From NCBI GenBank assembly GCA_040183005.1, contig JAMPIW010000002.1, positions 62,001 through 126,000 of the forward strand: 64,000 bases of DNA, read 5' to 3'. The translations under genes were made by a program, and so were the position numbers. Shown piece by piece: positions 51,200 through 62,482 of this stretch (positions within the stretch are counted from its first letter, which is position 1; each line of letters starts with the position of its first letter). Below the pieces are notes generated by a model, which was not told where the DNA came from, did not search any database, and saw nothing but the letters and a program-made list of their open reading frames with translations. The stretch comes from Gammaproteobacteria bacterium (GTDB lineage: Bacteria; Pseudomonadota; Gammaproteobacteria; Ga0077554; Ga007554).

Positions 51200-51422
51200 A
51201 TTTACATAGCGTACGCACGGTTAGGACGCATGAAAGGAAATGGCTGGAAAAGACACGCGTCCAAGGCGAGGAGTTGGTGGGTCTTGGCAACAAAGTTAGG
51301 GACGCTGTTGCCCTGATGGATAAGTCCTAGTGTAGTGATGCACTCTTGATGGAGCTTAAAATCGGCATGAAAACCGCGCAAATGCTGGGTTTCATATAGT
51401 TTCATTAGCGTGCAACACTACA

Positions 51423-51732
51423 CTAGATAGTGTCGTCACGAGATAGCAAGCCAAAGCGCAAGGCATCGCATGTGAATCGCCGCGAGGAATGAGGCCGCAT
51501 TTTTGGCATAGCGCGTAGCAATGCCCCGCCAGCGTTTGAGGTGTAGAAATGCGTTCTCAACAAGATGTGGCAAATCCCGCCACGGGGCGGCCTGGCAAAT
51601 GCGGCGCCAGCAACGCCCAGACGTGATCCGGTATGTCGTGCCGACAATACGCCAAATCCATTGCAAACCTCCCAAAAATCAAAAGTGATTTGCAAATTAT
51701 CTCATACCCTATCTCGTGACGACTCTATCTAG
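51423..51732. mobile_element. IS5-family deletion derivative with intact 24-bp inverted repeats
   Basis: The ends CTAGATAGTGTCGTCACGAG plus ATAG (left) and its inverse (right) differ at one position. CTAG at both outer edges is a candidate target duplication. Inside, the minus-strand frame ends VENAFLHLKRWRGIATRYAK, the C-terminus of an IS5-family (IS427-like) transposase. The N-terminal two-thirds is missing. At 310 bp it is a MITE-like element that could only be moved in trans. Confidence 0.8.
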
Positions 51733-52059
51733 ACTATGCGTCACAAAGGTGAAACACTGCGCCAGCGGGTAGCTTGGGTTGAACGGAATGAAACCCGGGA
51801 TGCGCAGCATCCGAGGCCCAGCAGCCACGGTGTTCGCAAACAGTGCTCAGGCTATTCGCTTTGCTGCTTGATGCCTTGGCGGGTATCGTGGCCGGTGTGG
51901 TGGCCTTGGCTGGCGTGATCGCTGCCAGCCGCGCTTTTCGGGTAATCAAAGGGCAGGCCTAAATTGATAGGCCATGTGGCAGCAAGCAAATCGCCAATGA
52001 TTTCACCACCTCTGATACCATATCTTCGGTATATTCAGAAAAACCTCAGCAGGTAAATC
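51733..52059 (+). other. Gene-poor region with possible membrane-protein tail
   Basis: This stretch precedes ffh and has no convincing complete gene. A short plus-strand frame (about 51860-51961) encodes a hydrophobic end LLLDALAGIVAGVVALAGVI and is followed by a stop. It lacks a start and ribosome-binding site and could be the remnant of a membrane protein. Sequence near 51770-51810 (GTAGCTTGGGTTGAACGGAA) looks like a dispersed repeat. Confidence 0.3.
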
Positions 52060-53406
52060 ATGTTTAACAATCTGACAGAACGGCTAAATGGCGTATTGCA
52101 GCGCCTGCGTGGGCAGGGACGGCTGACCGAGGACAATATCAAGGAGACGCTGCGCGAGGTACGCATGGCGTTGCTGGAGGCGGATGTTGCGCTGCCGGTC
52201 GTGCGTGACTTTATCGAGCATGTACGGGAGCGTGCCGTCGGCCATGAGGTTATGCAAAGCCTGACTCCCGGCCAGGCGCTGGTCAAGGTGGTGCACGATG
52301 AGCTGGTCGCCGTCATCGGCGAGGCATCGGATATCAACCTGAGTGTGCAGCCACCCGCGATTATCCTGATGGCCGGTTTGCAGGGTTCCGGTAAGACCAC
52401 CACGGTCGCCAAACTCTCACGCTTCCTTAAGGAGCGCCGCAAGAAGACCGTGCTGGTGGCAAGCTGCGACATCTACCGCCCTGCCGCTATCGACCAGCTC
52501 GAAACACTGGCCAAAGAGGTCGGCGCGGTGTTTTATCCGAGCGACCCCTCCCAGGATCCGGTCAAAATCGCTCAAGGGGCGGTGGAGGAGGCCCGCAAGC
52601 GTTTCATCGATGTTGTGATCATCGACACCGCAGGCCGTTTGCACATCGACACGGAGATGATGGACGAGATCAAGCGTCTGCACGGCGCGTTACAGCCCAT
52701 TGAGACGCTGTTCGTGGTTGACAGCATGACCGGCCAGGACGCGATCAATACCGCTAAGGCCTTCAATGAGGCCCTGCCGCTGACCGGCGTGGTGCTCACC
52801 AAAACCGACGGTGATGCGCGCGGCGGCGCGGCGCTGTCAATCCGGCACGTTACCGGCAAGCCCATCAAATTCCTCGGCGTCGGCGAAAAGACTGCGGCGC
52901 TGGAGCCATTCCACCCTGACCGCGTCGCCTCACGCATCCTCGGCATGGGCGATGTATTGAGTCTGGTGGAAGAGGTCGAACGAAGCATCGACCGTGACCA
53001 GGCGGAAAAACTCGCGGGCAAACTCAAAAAAGGCAAGGGCTTTGACCTGGAGGATTTCCGCGACCAGATGCAGCAAATGCGCAAAATGGGCGGCATGGCG
53101 AGCTTGATGGACAAGCTGCCGGGCATGTCCAACGTGCCACAAAAGGTCAAGGATCAGGTCAACGACAAAGAGGTGGTGCGCATGGAGGCGATCATCAACT
53201 CGATGACCCGCCAGGAGCGCCGCGCCCCTGACGTCATCAAAGGCTCACGCAAGCGCCGCATCGCCGCCGGGTCTGGCGTCCAGGTGCAGGATGTCAACCG
53301 CCTGCTCAAGCAGTTCGATCAGATGCAGCGGATGATGAAGCAGATGTCCAAGGGCGGCGGCATCGCCAAACTGATGCGCGGGATGAAAGGGCGACTGCCT
53401 TTTTAA
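52060..53406 (+). CDS. ffh: Signal recognition particle protein Ffh
   Basis: The 448-aa GTPase has the N domain, G domain with GLQGSGKTTT near 107, DTAGRLHID and TKTDGDARGG, and a C-terminal methionine-rich M domain (FRDQMQQMRKMGGMASLM, SRKRRIAAGSGVQV, QMQRMMKQM). With 4.5S RNA it directs membrane proteins to FtsY and SecYEG. No 4.5S RNA gene was seen in the window. The common rpsP-rimM-trmD neighbours are not downstream here. Confidence 0.97.
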   Translation: MFNNLTERLNGVLQRLRGQGRLTEDNIKETLREVRMALLEADVALPVVRDFIEHVRERAVGHEVMQSLTPGQALVKVVHDELVAVIGEASDINLSVQPPAIILMAGLQGSGKTTTVAKLSRFLKERRKKTVLVASCDIYRPAAIDQLETLAKEVGAVFYPSDPSQDPVKIAQGAVEEARKRFIDVVIIDTAGRLHIDTEMMDEIKRLHGALQPIETLFVVDSMTGQDAINTAKAFNEALPLTGVVLTKTDGDARGGAALSIRHVTGKPIKFLGVGEKTAALEPFHPDRVASRILGMGDVLSLVEEVERSIDRDQAEKLAGKLKKGKGFDLEDFRDQMQQMRKMGGMASLMDKLPGMSNVPQKVKDQVNDKEVVRMEAIINSMTRQERRAPDVIKGSRKRRIAAGSGVQVQDVNRLLKQFDQMQRMMKQMSKGGGIAKLMRGMKGRLPF

Positions 53407-53412
53407 TCAGGG

Positions 53413-54141
53413 ATGATGGCTGCACACCAGACATTTCGCATCAGCGGCATCAGGCTGCTGGCGCCAGCTCTTGGTGCTGTGGTCATATTGGCCGTCACTG
53501 CTCTAGGGATATGGCATGACAAGGCGCAGTTCGAGCTGGGTTACGCCTACTACTCCGGCAACTTCCACGGTTGGACAGTGGGTTTTGCCCAGAACCACAC
53601 GAAGGCTGCGCAGTGGTTACAGAAAGCGGCCGAGCGCGGTCACCCGAGAGCACAGCACACCCTTGGCATCCTTTATGCCCATGGCTGGGGCGTCACGAAG
53701 AATGAGGCTCAGTCTGTCCAATGGTTTACGCTAGCTGCTCAGCGAGGCTATGGGCCGTCCATGTACCATCTTGGCTGGATGTATCACAAGGGAGATGGTG
53801 TGCCACAAAACTACACCCGATCAATGCGCTTAATGCGTGATGCTGCGGAGCAAGGCATGGCAGCGGCGCATTATGCGCTTGGTAGCTTTTTCGAACATGG
53901 AAACGGCGTAGCGCCTGACCCGGTAGTGGCCCTCAAGTGGTACACCTTGGCAGCCTACTTCAGCAACAACCTTCCAAAGCCATTTGACAACGCTGCGGTT
54001 GCCATAAGGGCAACTGCTGCCCACGACGGGCTGATAGCCCGGATGAACCCGCCCCAGGTCGCGCAGGGCCAGCGCTTGGTTGGGGAATGGCTGACTGCCC
54101 GGAAGCCGGGCTTAGGATTACACGTGAAAAGTGGGCAGTAG
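53413..54141 (+). CDS. Sel1-repeat protein
   Basis: The 242-aa protein has an N-terminal hydrophobic anchor (about 15-35) and four Sel1-like repeats: AAQWLQKAAERGHPRAQHTL, SVQWFTLAAQRGYGPSMYHL, SMRLMRDAAEQGMAAAHYAL and ALKWYTLAAYFSNN. These alpha-helical repeats mediate protein contacts. Its start (53413) lies 6 nt after ffh stops, so it may be cotranscribed. No specific partner is suggested. Confidence 0.8.
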   Translation: MMAAHQTFRISGIRLLAPALGAVVILAVTALGIWHDKAQFELGYAYYSGNFHGWTVGFAQNHTKAAQWLQKAAERGHPRAQHTLGILYAHGWGVTKNEAQSVQWFTLAAQRGYGPSMYHLGWMYHKGDGVPQNYTRSMRLMRDAAEQGMAAAHYALGSFFEHGNGVAPDPVVALKWYTLAAYFSNNLPKPFDNAAVAIRATAAHDGLIARMNPPQVAQGQRLVGEWLTARKPGLGLHVKSGQ

Positions 54142-54163
54142 AACCGTAGGGCCAACTCCACTA

Positions 54164-54991
54164 TCAAGGCAAGGATTTGGGCAAGTAACGTAGCGGGTCC
54201 ACCGGCTTTCCCTGGAAGCGCATTTCAAAGTGCAGCATCACCCTCTCCGTCCCGCTTTTCCCCATGTCGGCGATACGCTGCCCCGCGGTCACCTGATCGC
54301 CTTCCCGGACGTGCAGCTTATTGTTATGGGCATAGGCAGTTAAATAATTGTCATCATGCTTGATGATCACCATATTGCCATAGCCGACCAGTCCGCTGCC
54401 ACCATACACCACGCGCCCTGGCGCCGCAGCCAGAACAGGCTGGCCGTGTCGCCCGCCGATATCCAGGCCTTTTTTTCCCGGCGCATTACCGAAAAATGTG
54501 CTCAGCACGGCACCCTGGGTTGGCCATAACCACCTCAGCGGGTCGAATGTTCTGGATTGGGGGGCGGCCGCAACGGGATTAACGGGCGGCGAGGTTAAAG
54601 GAGTTGCCTTGAGTTCCGGGGCCACCGGGATAGCTGCGGTAGTTACGACGGTGCTCGACACGGATGGATTTTGGGACGAAACCACCCCTCGGCTTGCCCG
54701 CGCCTCCACCACAGGCGCAGGACCCGCAGCAGGGGCGCTCGCGGATGAAAGCTCGCTGACTGGCGCGCCGTCGCGGGAAGGAGCGACACGCAGCCACTGG
54801 CCATCGTGAATCGCATAGGGCGACCTGATGTTATTCCACTCGGCCACTTGCCGATAATCATAGCCATACTGCCAGCCGATGGAGTACAGGGTATCCCCCT
54901 GCTTGACCCTGTGATAGACGTGGTTGCCGCACGCGGTTACCAGCCATGCCAAGATCAGGATGCCGATGATTCTCGCGCGCTTGCACAACAT
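54164..54991 (-). CDS. nlpD: NlpD, LysM/M23 amidase activator
   Basis: The 275-aa lipoprotein has a lipobox ending TAC (C21), a LysM domain (HRVKQGDTLYSIGWQYG near 26) and a C-terminal M23/LytM domain (YGNMVIIKHDDNYLTAYAHN, VMLHFEMRFQGKPVDP). The first metal motif reads KKGLDIGG with lysine in place of histidine, so it is probably catalytically inactive like other NlpD activators of AmiC. The ATG at 54991 is 11 bp from a 125-bp inverted-repeat element; no strong Shine-Dalgarno is seen. rpoS, the usual neighbour, is not downstream. Confidence 0.92.
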   Translation of the reverse strand: MLCKRARIIGILILAWLVTACGNHVYHRVKQGDTLYSIGWQYGYDYRQVAEWNNIRSPYAIHDGQWLRVAPSRDGAPVSELSSASAPAAGPAPVVEARASRGVVSSQNPSVSSTVVTTAAIPVAPELKATPLTSPPVNPVAAAPQSRTFDPLRWLWPTQGAVLSTFFGNAPGKKGLDIGGRHGQPVLAAAPGRVVYGGSGLVGYGNMVIIKHDDNYLTAYAHNNKLHVREGDQVTAGQRIADMGKSGTERVMLHFEMRFQGKPVDPLRYLPKSLP

Positions 54992-55001
54992 CGCTGCTTT
55001 A

Positions 55002-55126
55002 AACCCAGATTGTCCATTAGGCAAAATAAAGCGCACAACGCCGTTCGTGGTGAGCTTGTCGAACCATGAACGGCCCTTCGACAGGCTCAGGGCGAACGGT
55101 TGTGGGGATAATGGACAATCTGGGTT
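55002..55126. mobile_element. 125-bp inverted-repeat element (MITE-like), copy 2
   Basis: It has the same ends (AACCCAGATTGTCCATTAG and complement) and the same length as 14118-14242 but the opposite orientation. It lies between pcm and nlpD: one end is 11 bp upstream of the nlpD start, and the other contributes to the stop codon of pcm (55125-55127). Its internal palindrome could form a hairpin in the mRNA. Confidence 0.85.
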
Positions 55127-55799
55127 AAAAATGCGCCTGATCTCTCCCTGAAAGCAGCGGCACAAAGCTGACGGTCTCCAGGGTCTCTTGCTGATAGCCC
55201 TCCGCCGTGCGGGTAATCGACAGCAGCGTCTGACTGCGCCCCGAGGCGCCGACCGGGATGATGAGCCGCCCTCCCACGGCGAGCTGCTCCAGCAGCGCAG
55301 TGGGCACGTCCGAGGGTGCGGCGGTGACAATGATCCCGTCATAGGGTGCGTACTCCGGCCAGCCCAGCTTTCCATCACAGTGTTTGAGACGAATATTGCG
55401 CAGGCCAAGTTCCATGAAATGCTGGCGCGCCAGCTTCAGCAGCGCATCAATCCGCTCTACGCTGTATACCTGCCCCACCAATTGGGCAAGAATCGCCGCC
55501 TGATAACCGGAGCCCGTGCCGACCTCCAGGACTTTATCAAGTTTGCCGCCGTTGAGCAGGACTTCGGTCATACGCGCCACCATGTAGGGCTGGGAAATGG
55601 TCTGACCATGCCCAATAGGCAGGGCAGTGTCTTCGTAGGCGCGGCTGGCCAAAGCCTCGTCAACGAAGATATGACGGGGGGTGCTGCGGATTGCATCCAG
55701 AACCGCCGTGCTGCGGATACCCTCCTCTTGCAGACGATTGATCAGCCGCTCGCGGGTACGCTGCGATGTCATGCCGATGCCGCGGTGATGCGATTTCAT
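55125..55799 (-). CDS. pcm: Protein-L-isoaspartate O-methyltransferase
   Basis: The 224-aa enzyme has [17 protein letters not shown], the SAM motif [16 protein letters not shown] and [15 protein letters not shown]. It repairs isoaspartyl residues. The TAA at 55125-55127 overlaps the border of the neighbouring inverted-repeat element, so its last residues (LSGRDQAHF) may differ from the ancestral ending. It overlaps surE by ATGA. Confidence 0.93.
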   Translation of the reverse strand: MKSHHRGIGMTSQRTRERLINRLQEEGIRSTAVLDAIRSTPRHIFVDEALASRAYEDTALPIGHGQTISQPYMVARMTEVLLNGGKLDKVLEVGTGSGYQAAILAQLVGQVYSVERIDALLKLARQHFMELGLRNIRLKHCDGKLGWPEYAPYDGIIVTAAPSDVPTALLEQLAVGGRLIIPVGASGRSQTLLSITRTAEGYQQETLETVSFVPLLSGRDQAHF

Positions 55800-56551
55800 A
55801 CCTTATTCAACCCTTCCAGCCAACTCGCCACGGTATCCAGCGCAGCATAGCGCGTCAGATCCACCTGGATGGGCGTGATCGAGACGCGGCGGTTTTTGAT
55901 GGCATGAAAATCCGTGCCCGGCCCGGCGTCCTGTTCAGGACCGGCAGGGCCTACCCAGAAAACCTCGCGCCCCCGAGGATCGGTGGCCCTGATTACCGGC
56001 TCGGATTTATGCCGGTGCCCCAGGCGCGTCGCCTCGAAGCCTTCAAGCTGATCCCACGGCACATCAGGCACGTTCACATTAAGAATAGTGTCCGCCGGTA
56101 ACGGATCATGCTGCAAGCGGCCCAGCAATTCTTTTACGACCCTGGCTGCCGTTTCATAGTGTCGCAAGTCATGCCCGGCCAACGATACGGCCAGCGCCGG
56201 GAATCCCAGAAAACGCCCTTCCATCGCGGCGGCCACGGTGCCGGAATAAATCACGTCATCGCCGAGATTGGCTCCGGCATTGATGCCCGAAATCACCATG
56301 TCAGGTTCATGCTCCAGCAGGCCGGTAATCGCCAGATGCACGCAATCGGTCGGCGTACCGTCGACGCGTAAAAAGCCGCGCTCAGCAAGCGTGGCGCGGA
56401 TCGGCCGTGACAGCGTCAGCGAATTGCTGGCACCACTGCGATCCCGGTCCGGCGCGATTACAGTAACTTCCGCAATCTCCTGCAGCACTTCCGCCAGACA
56501 GATCAGGCCGGGAGCAAGATAGCCATCGTCGTTACTTAACAGAATTCTCAT
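55796..56551 (-). CDS. surE: 5'/3'-nucleotidase SurE
   Basis: The 251-aa protein starts [15 protein letters not shown] with the metal-binding DD pair. It continues with [40 protein letters not shown] and NVNVPD. It dephosphorylates nucleoside monophosphates. A longer in-frame start at 56593 exists but the M at 56551 matches the family. The surE-pcm-nlpD order is conserved in gammaproteobacteria. Confidence 0.94.
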   Translation of the reverse strand: MRILLSNDDGYLAPGLICLAEVLQEIAEVTVIAPDRDRSGASNSLTLSRPIRATLAERGFLRVDGTPTDCVHLAITGLLEHEPDMVISGINAGANLGDDVIYSGTVAAAMEGRFLGFPALAVSLAGHDLRHYETAARVVKELLGRLQHDPLPADTILNVNVPDVPWDQLEGFEATRLGHRHKSEPVIRATDPRGREVFWVGPAGPEQDAGPGTDFHAIKNRRVSITPIQVDLTRYAALDTVASWLEGLNKV

Positions 56552-56668
56552 TACCTGCCCCCAGCGGTTTTTGGCAAATTTTATAATACGCAAGACAGCG
56601 ATATGTTTTAAACTCGCAAACTATACTCGAATCGCACGGATTCTCACACCGGGAACGTTCACCTTTCT

Positions 56669-58541
<1,873 letters not shown>

Positions 58542-58584
58542 AATCCCGGCAAATGTAAGATGCGCGTGGCGTATCCCACAATGA

Positions 58585-58854
<270 letters not shown>

Positions 58855-58860
58855 CTACCC

Positions 58861-60549
58861 ATGTTAAGGCGGCACACCATGCTGCAACGCTGGCCTTTTC
58901 TCATCGTTATTATCGTCAGTGCTTGGCTGACGCCACTTCAGGCCGCCACGCCACCCGCGGCCGCCATCGCCTCCGCCCACCCACTGGCCACTGGCGCGGG
59001 TCATGAAATCCTCGCGCTGGGCGGCAACGCCTTTGATGCTGCCGTCGCCATCACCGCCACACTGGCCGTCGTGGAACCCACCGGCTCCGGCTTGGGCGGT
59101 GGCGGCTTCTGGCTGCTGCACCGCGCCAGGGATCGCCGCGAAGTAATGATCGACGGCCGCGAACGCGCCCCACACGCAGCCCACCGCGACATGTATCTGA
59201 ACAACACAGGCGAAACCATTCCCGGCCTCTCCGTAGACGGCCCCCTCGCCGCAGCCATCCCAGGCGTGCCCGCCGCCATGGCGCATCTGGCGCAAAAATA
59301 CGGCCGCCTGCCGCTGAGCAAAACGCTTGCGCCCGCCATCCGTCTGGCACGGAACGGCTTTGCCATCAGCGAATCCTACCGGCGCATGGCGCAATTCCGC
59401 CTCGGCGCGCTGCGCAAATCGGACGCAGCTGCCCGCACATTCCTCCACGAAAACGATGCGCCACCCGCCGCTCATGTCATTAAGCAACCGGATCTGGCCG
59501 CCACCCTGGAGGCCATCGCCAAACACGGCGCAGCGGGCTTTTATGACGGCCCCGTCGCCGAAAAACTGGTCAACGGCGTGCGCGAAGCGGGCGGCATCTG
59601 GACGCGGCAAGACCTCGCCAGCTACCGCGTGGTCGAACGCAAGCCCGTCACCGGCAAGTACCGCGGCCTGCGTATTACTTCCGCCGCCCCACCCTCCTCG
59701 GGCGGCGTGGCGCTGATTACCATGCTGAATATCCTGGCAGGCTATGATCTGAACCGCCTCGACCCCGTCACCCTCGATCACCTGATCATTGAGGCTATGC
59801 GCCGCGCCTACCGTGATCGCGCGATATATCTGGGAGACCCAGACTACGTCACCGTCCCGCTACGGCGCCTCACCCATCCACTCTATGCTGACGGACTGCG
59901 TGCCTCGATACGCCCGGACAAAGCCACGCCCAGCAATGCCCTGCCCGGCGAAGCCACCCTTAATGCCGGCAATGACACCACCCACTTCTCGGTACTGGAC
60001 CGCCACGGCAACCGCGTCGCCGCGACACTCTCCATCAATTTCCCGTTCGGCTCCGCCTTCGTACCCCCCGGCACCGGCGTGCTGCTCAACGACGAGATGG
60101 ATGACTTTTCCACCAAGCCCGGCGCGCCCAATATGTACGGCCTAGTAGGCGGCGAAGCCAACGCCATCGCCCCCGGCAAGCGTCCCTTGTCGAGCATGTC
60201 CCCCACTTTTCTAGAAAATGAACGCGGCGTCGCCATCCTCGGCACCCCCGGCGGGAGCCGCATCATTTCCATGGTGCTACTCGCCACGCTTGACGCAGCA
60301 AACGGCAACGAACCCGCCTCATGGGTCAGCCTGAAACGCTTCCACCACCAGTTCCTGCCCGACGTGGTGCAACACGAACCCGGCACCTTCGACACCGATC
60401 AAGCCGCCGCGCTGGAAAAATTGGGCCATACTCTCAAGCAACTCGACAGCCCCTATGGCAACATGCAAGCCATATTGTGGGATCGCAAACTCGGCAAAGT
60501 GCTGGCGGCAAGCGACCCACGCGGCGGAGGCAAGGCACAAGTGCGTTGA
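58861..60549 (+). CDS. ggt: Gamma-glutamyltransferase
   Basis: The 562-aa protein has a signal peptide, then GSGLGGGGFWLLHRA and the autoprocessing site NDTTHFSVLD with the threonine near residue 373 that becomes the nucleophile. PLSSMSPTF and GTPGGSRIISM follow. It cleaves gamma-glutamyl bonds of glutathione in the periplasm. An ATG at 58879 has AAGG 8 nt upstream and is an equally good start, giving 556 aa. Confidence 0.93.
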   Translation: MLRRHTMLQRWPFLIVIIVSAWLTPLQAATPPAAAIASAHPLATGAGHEILALGGNAFDAAVAITATLAVVEPTGSGLGGGGFWLLHRARDRREVMIDGRERAPHAAHRDMYLNNTGETIPGLSVDGPLAAAIPGVPAAMAHLAQKYGRLPLSKTLAPAIRLARNGFAISESYRRMAQFRLGALRKSDAAARTFLHENDAPPAAHVIKQPDLAATLEAIAKHGAAGFYDGPVAEKLVNGVREAGGIWTRQDLASYRVVERKPVTGKYRGLRITSAAPPSSGGVALITMLNILAGYDLNRLDPVTLDHLIIEAMRRAYRDRAIYLGDPDYVTVPLRRLTHPLYADGLRASIRPDKATPSNALPGEATLNAGNDTTHFSVLDRHGNRVAATLSINFPFGSAFVPPGTGVLLNDEMDDFSTKPGAPNMYGLVGGEANAIAPGKRPLSSMSPTFLENERGVAILGTPGGSRIISMVLLATLDAANGNEPASWVSLKRFHHQFLPDVVQHEPGTFDTDQAAALEKLGHTLKQLDSPYGNMQAILWDRKLGKVLAASDPRGGGKAQVR

Positions 60550-60693
60550 CCGCGATGCCACTTGCCTTGCAGGACAATCCGGGTTTCGCTAAACTTTCTC
60601 GCTTGCTTGGCGTCAAACTTGGCGGATAGGTGCTAAGCCTCGCACATCCCAAACAAACCGGCATCACAACAACATAACGGGATCCTTACCATA

Positions 60694-61233
60694 ATGCCTT
60701 CCAATCAGTCGGACACAGTAATCGGCAAGCCAGAACACCGTTACCTGCTCAAATTTTTGCTCATGTCGGCCGTATTCCTGTTCATCGGAACGGTGCATGG
60801 CGTGATCCAGATTCAGCCTCCTGTGCGCGCCTGGCTGGAGTCGGTTGGCACGCCGCATAGCGGCCCGGGCCACATGATAGACCCGCTGGCCCATGCACAC
60901 ATGAACATCGTCGGCGGGGTTATCCTGTTCCTCATGGCAGGCACCTATTACCTGTTTCCCACCATTTCCGGGCAGCCGCTCTATTCGCGCCGCCTGGTTG
61001 AACACACCTTCTGGTGGACGAGCATTGGCCAGAGTTGTTTTTACCTGACGCTGGTGACCTTCGGCATCATCGAGGGCAACGTCCTGCTCACCAACCCCGA
61101 CGCGCTGCCGGAAGTACACCGTTATTACAAGCCGACCATCGGCGTCGCGGCCACCATCATGGGTATCGGTTTCTGGGTCTATTTCACCAACATCTTTCTC
61201 ACCGCCAGACAGGTTTTCAAGAGCAAACCATGA
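60694..61233 (+). CDS. Half-size heme-copper oxidase subunit I-like protein
   Basis: The 179-aa protein has four hydrophobic helices. One carries LAHAHMNIVGGVILFLMAG, resembling helix II of cbb3/NorB-type subunit I with a low-spin-heme histidine. FGIIEGNVLL and WVYFTNIFL follow. The helices carrying the copper/high-spin-heme histidines are absent, so it cannot reduce oxygen alone. It could bind a heme b and move electrons to a quinone or partner. Its stop overlaps the next ORF (ATGA). Small proteins like this are annotated in several gammaproteobacteria beside cytochrome genes, without known function. Confidence 0.75.
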   Translation: MPSNQSDTVIGKPEHRYLLKFLLMSAVFLFIGTVHGVIQIQPPVRAWLESVGTPHSGPGHMIDPLAHAHMNIVGGVILFLMAGTYYLFPTISGQPLYSRRLVEHTFWWTSIGQSCFYLTLVTFGIIEGNVLLTNPDALPEVHRYYKPTIGVAATIMGIGFWVYFTNIFLTARQVFKSKP

Positions 61234-61751
61234 CACTGGAATGCGGTTGCCCGGAAAATTATCCAGACTGGCACGAGCAAGACATTGATCTTGGCGGGCA
61301 ATGTGTACATGCGCTGCCCGTCCCCATGGTGGCGCACATGCCGCTGTCGTACGACCTCTATATGCACAAACAGCGCGAGGAAATTCAGCAATTGGAAGTA
61401 AAGGAACGCTGGCCCGGCTTCGTGATGATGGCCACCGGGGCTTTTCGCGGCAGGCTCATCCGGCTGCTGGAAAACAACGACTCCCCCTCCCGCCGCATCG
61501 AATATTTGCCCAGCCCCTTCCAACTCAGGGCACGGCTACACCCCGGTGACGTCGGCACCATTCGCCGGCCCGTGCATGAAATGCAAATCGACCTGCTCGA
61601 TAAAGGCCGCACTCCCAAAGAGTTATATCTGTGCTATCTCACCTGCACTCGCTGCTACGAACAACGCGGCGGACATAAAACCCTGTTATTGCGCCGCTAT
61701 GCCGAGAGTCCGACACTGCAAAAACGCATCAAAAGCGGAGGAAAAAATTAA
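61230..61751 (+). CDS. Conserved hypothetical protein with Cys pairs
   Basis: The 173-aa protein begins MTLECGCPENYPDWHEQDID, has HALPVPMVAHMPLSYDLY and later CYLTCTRCYEQRGG, with three cysteines in a CxxxCxxC pattern. I do not recognise the fold. The ATG is fixed by ATGA overlap with the preceding oxidase-like gene, so they are translationally coupled. A metal- or heme-handling role would suit the context, but there is no direct evidence. Confidence 0.65.
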   Translation: MTLECGCPENYPDWHEQDIDLGGQCVHALPVPMVAHMPLSYDLYMHKQREEIQQLEVKERWPGFVMMATGAFRGRLIRLLENNDSPSRRIEYLPSPFQLRARLHPGDVGTIRRPVHEMQIDLLDKGRTPKELYLCYLTCTRCYEQRGGHKTLLLRRYAESPTLQKRIKSGGKN

Positions 61752-61788
61752 CGTGCAGACCTCTTGCCCAAGCACTATCAATTGATGC

Positions 61789-61836
61789 AAGATAGCAAAG
61801 GACTAGCGGCCCCCTTGCGAGCGGGGGTGCCATCTT
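61789..61836. other. Stem-loop upstream of a small membrane-protein gene
   Basis: AAGAT...GGCCCCC-TTGCGAG-CGGGGGTGC..ATCTT forms a nested stem, with an inner 6-bp GC-rich arm pair and an outer AAGAT/ATCTT. It lies 37 bp before the ATG at 61873 and is followed by A-rich sequence, so it is not a classical terminator. Confidence 0.4.
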
Positions 61837-61872
61837 AAAAAAATCAACTACGGCGTTTATGGGAGAAATTTG

Positions 61873-62010
61873 ATGTCTATGCCTGAGATTCTAACTTACA
61901 TGGTCGGCACCATGGGCGCCATCGTCACTGTATTGATAGGGCTGCTAACCTATCAGGTTTACAAAACTGATATGTACAGGCCGGATCTTAACGAAAAAAA
62001 CAAAAAGTAA
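61873..62010 (+). CDS. 45-aa single-pass membrane peptide, unknown function
   Basis: The ATG at 61873 is preceded by GGGAG at 7-nt spacing. It encodes MSMPEILTYMVGTMGAIVTV, a continuing hydrophobic helix to about residue 27, then YQVYKTDMYRPDLNEKNKK. It resembles small CcoQ/CydX-type accessory subunits in size and topology but not in clear sequence. Its location in a respiratory cluster supports a subunit role. Confidence 0.65.
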   Translation: MSMPEILTYMVGTMGAIVTVLIGLLTYQVYKTDMYRPDLNEKNKK

Positions 62011-62110
62011 TACAGCCTTCCGCCCTGTGGGTTCCAGCAAAGCCCCCGCAGGGCAACTCTCCGCAGCACAAATTGTTGCGTCGCGGATAGAAATCAGACA
62101 ACCGCACGAT

Positions 62111-62482
62111 CTACTTCACTTTTAGCGGAAAACGCAGCTCCCTCGTTTTACCTTTCTGCTCAATCCGCACAAATACCGCCTGGGTTGCGGGATCGTCAAC
62201 CATGAGCGCCCTACGGTAGACCCCCACATGGCCATCCTGAATGGCCTGCCGCCAGACATCGCTTTCGCTCATTCGTACGGACACGATCAGATCAAACGCT
62301 GGCCTGCTGGGCTTACGGGTTGCCGTCACCAGAAATTCGTTCATGCCTACGATGGGAATTTCCGGCCTGGGTTCGACGCTGATCTGCACATCATCCGACA
62401 TTTGTGGCGGAATGACCGGAGCATCCTGATTCGCGCACGCAGCCAGCGCCAAACTTAGCAGGCCCAGCAGTATCATTTTCAT
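62111..62482 (-). CDS. Putative lipoprotein near cytochrome c genes
   Basis: The 123-aa protein has a signal peptide with the lipobox ALAAC (C16), then a strand-rich domain (MNEFLVTATRKPSRPAFDLIV, GVYRRALMVDDPATQAVFVRI). It resembles YtkA/FixH-like extracytoplasmic domains that accompany cytochrome oxidases, but identity is not certain. Its ATG overlaps the stop of the cytochrome gene (ATGA), so it is in the same operon. Confidence 0.7.
   Translation of the reverse strand: MKMILLGLLSLALAACANQDAPVIPPQMSDDVQISVEPRPEIPIVGMNEFLVTATRKPSRPAFDLIVSVRMSESDVWRQAIQDGHVGVYRRALMVDDPATQAVFVRIEQKGKTRELRFPLKVK

Noticed and set aside
54164-55408. Long 414-codon reading for NlpD
   Set aside because: The upstream 139 codons run through the inverted-repeat element and pcm; the lipoprotein signal starts at 54991.
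60555-60629. 24-aa frame MPLALQDNPGFAKLSRLLG between ggt and the oxidase-like gene
   Set aside because: No Shine-Dalgarno and no topology or motif; too little evidence for a gene.
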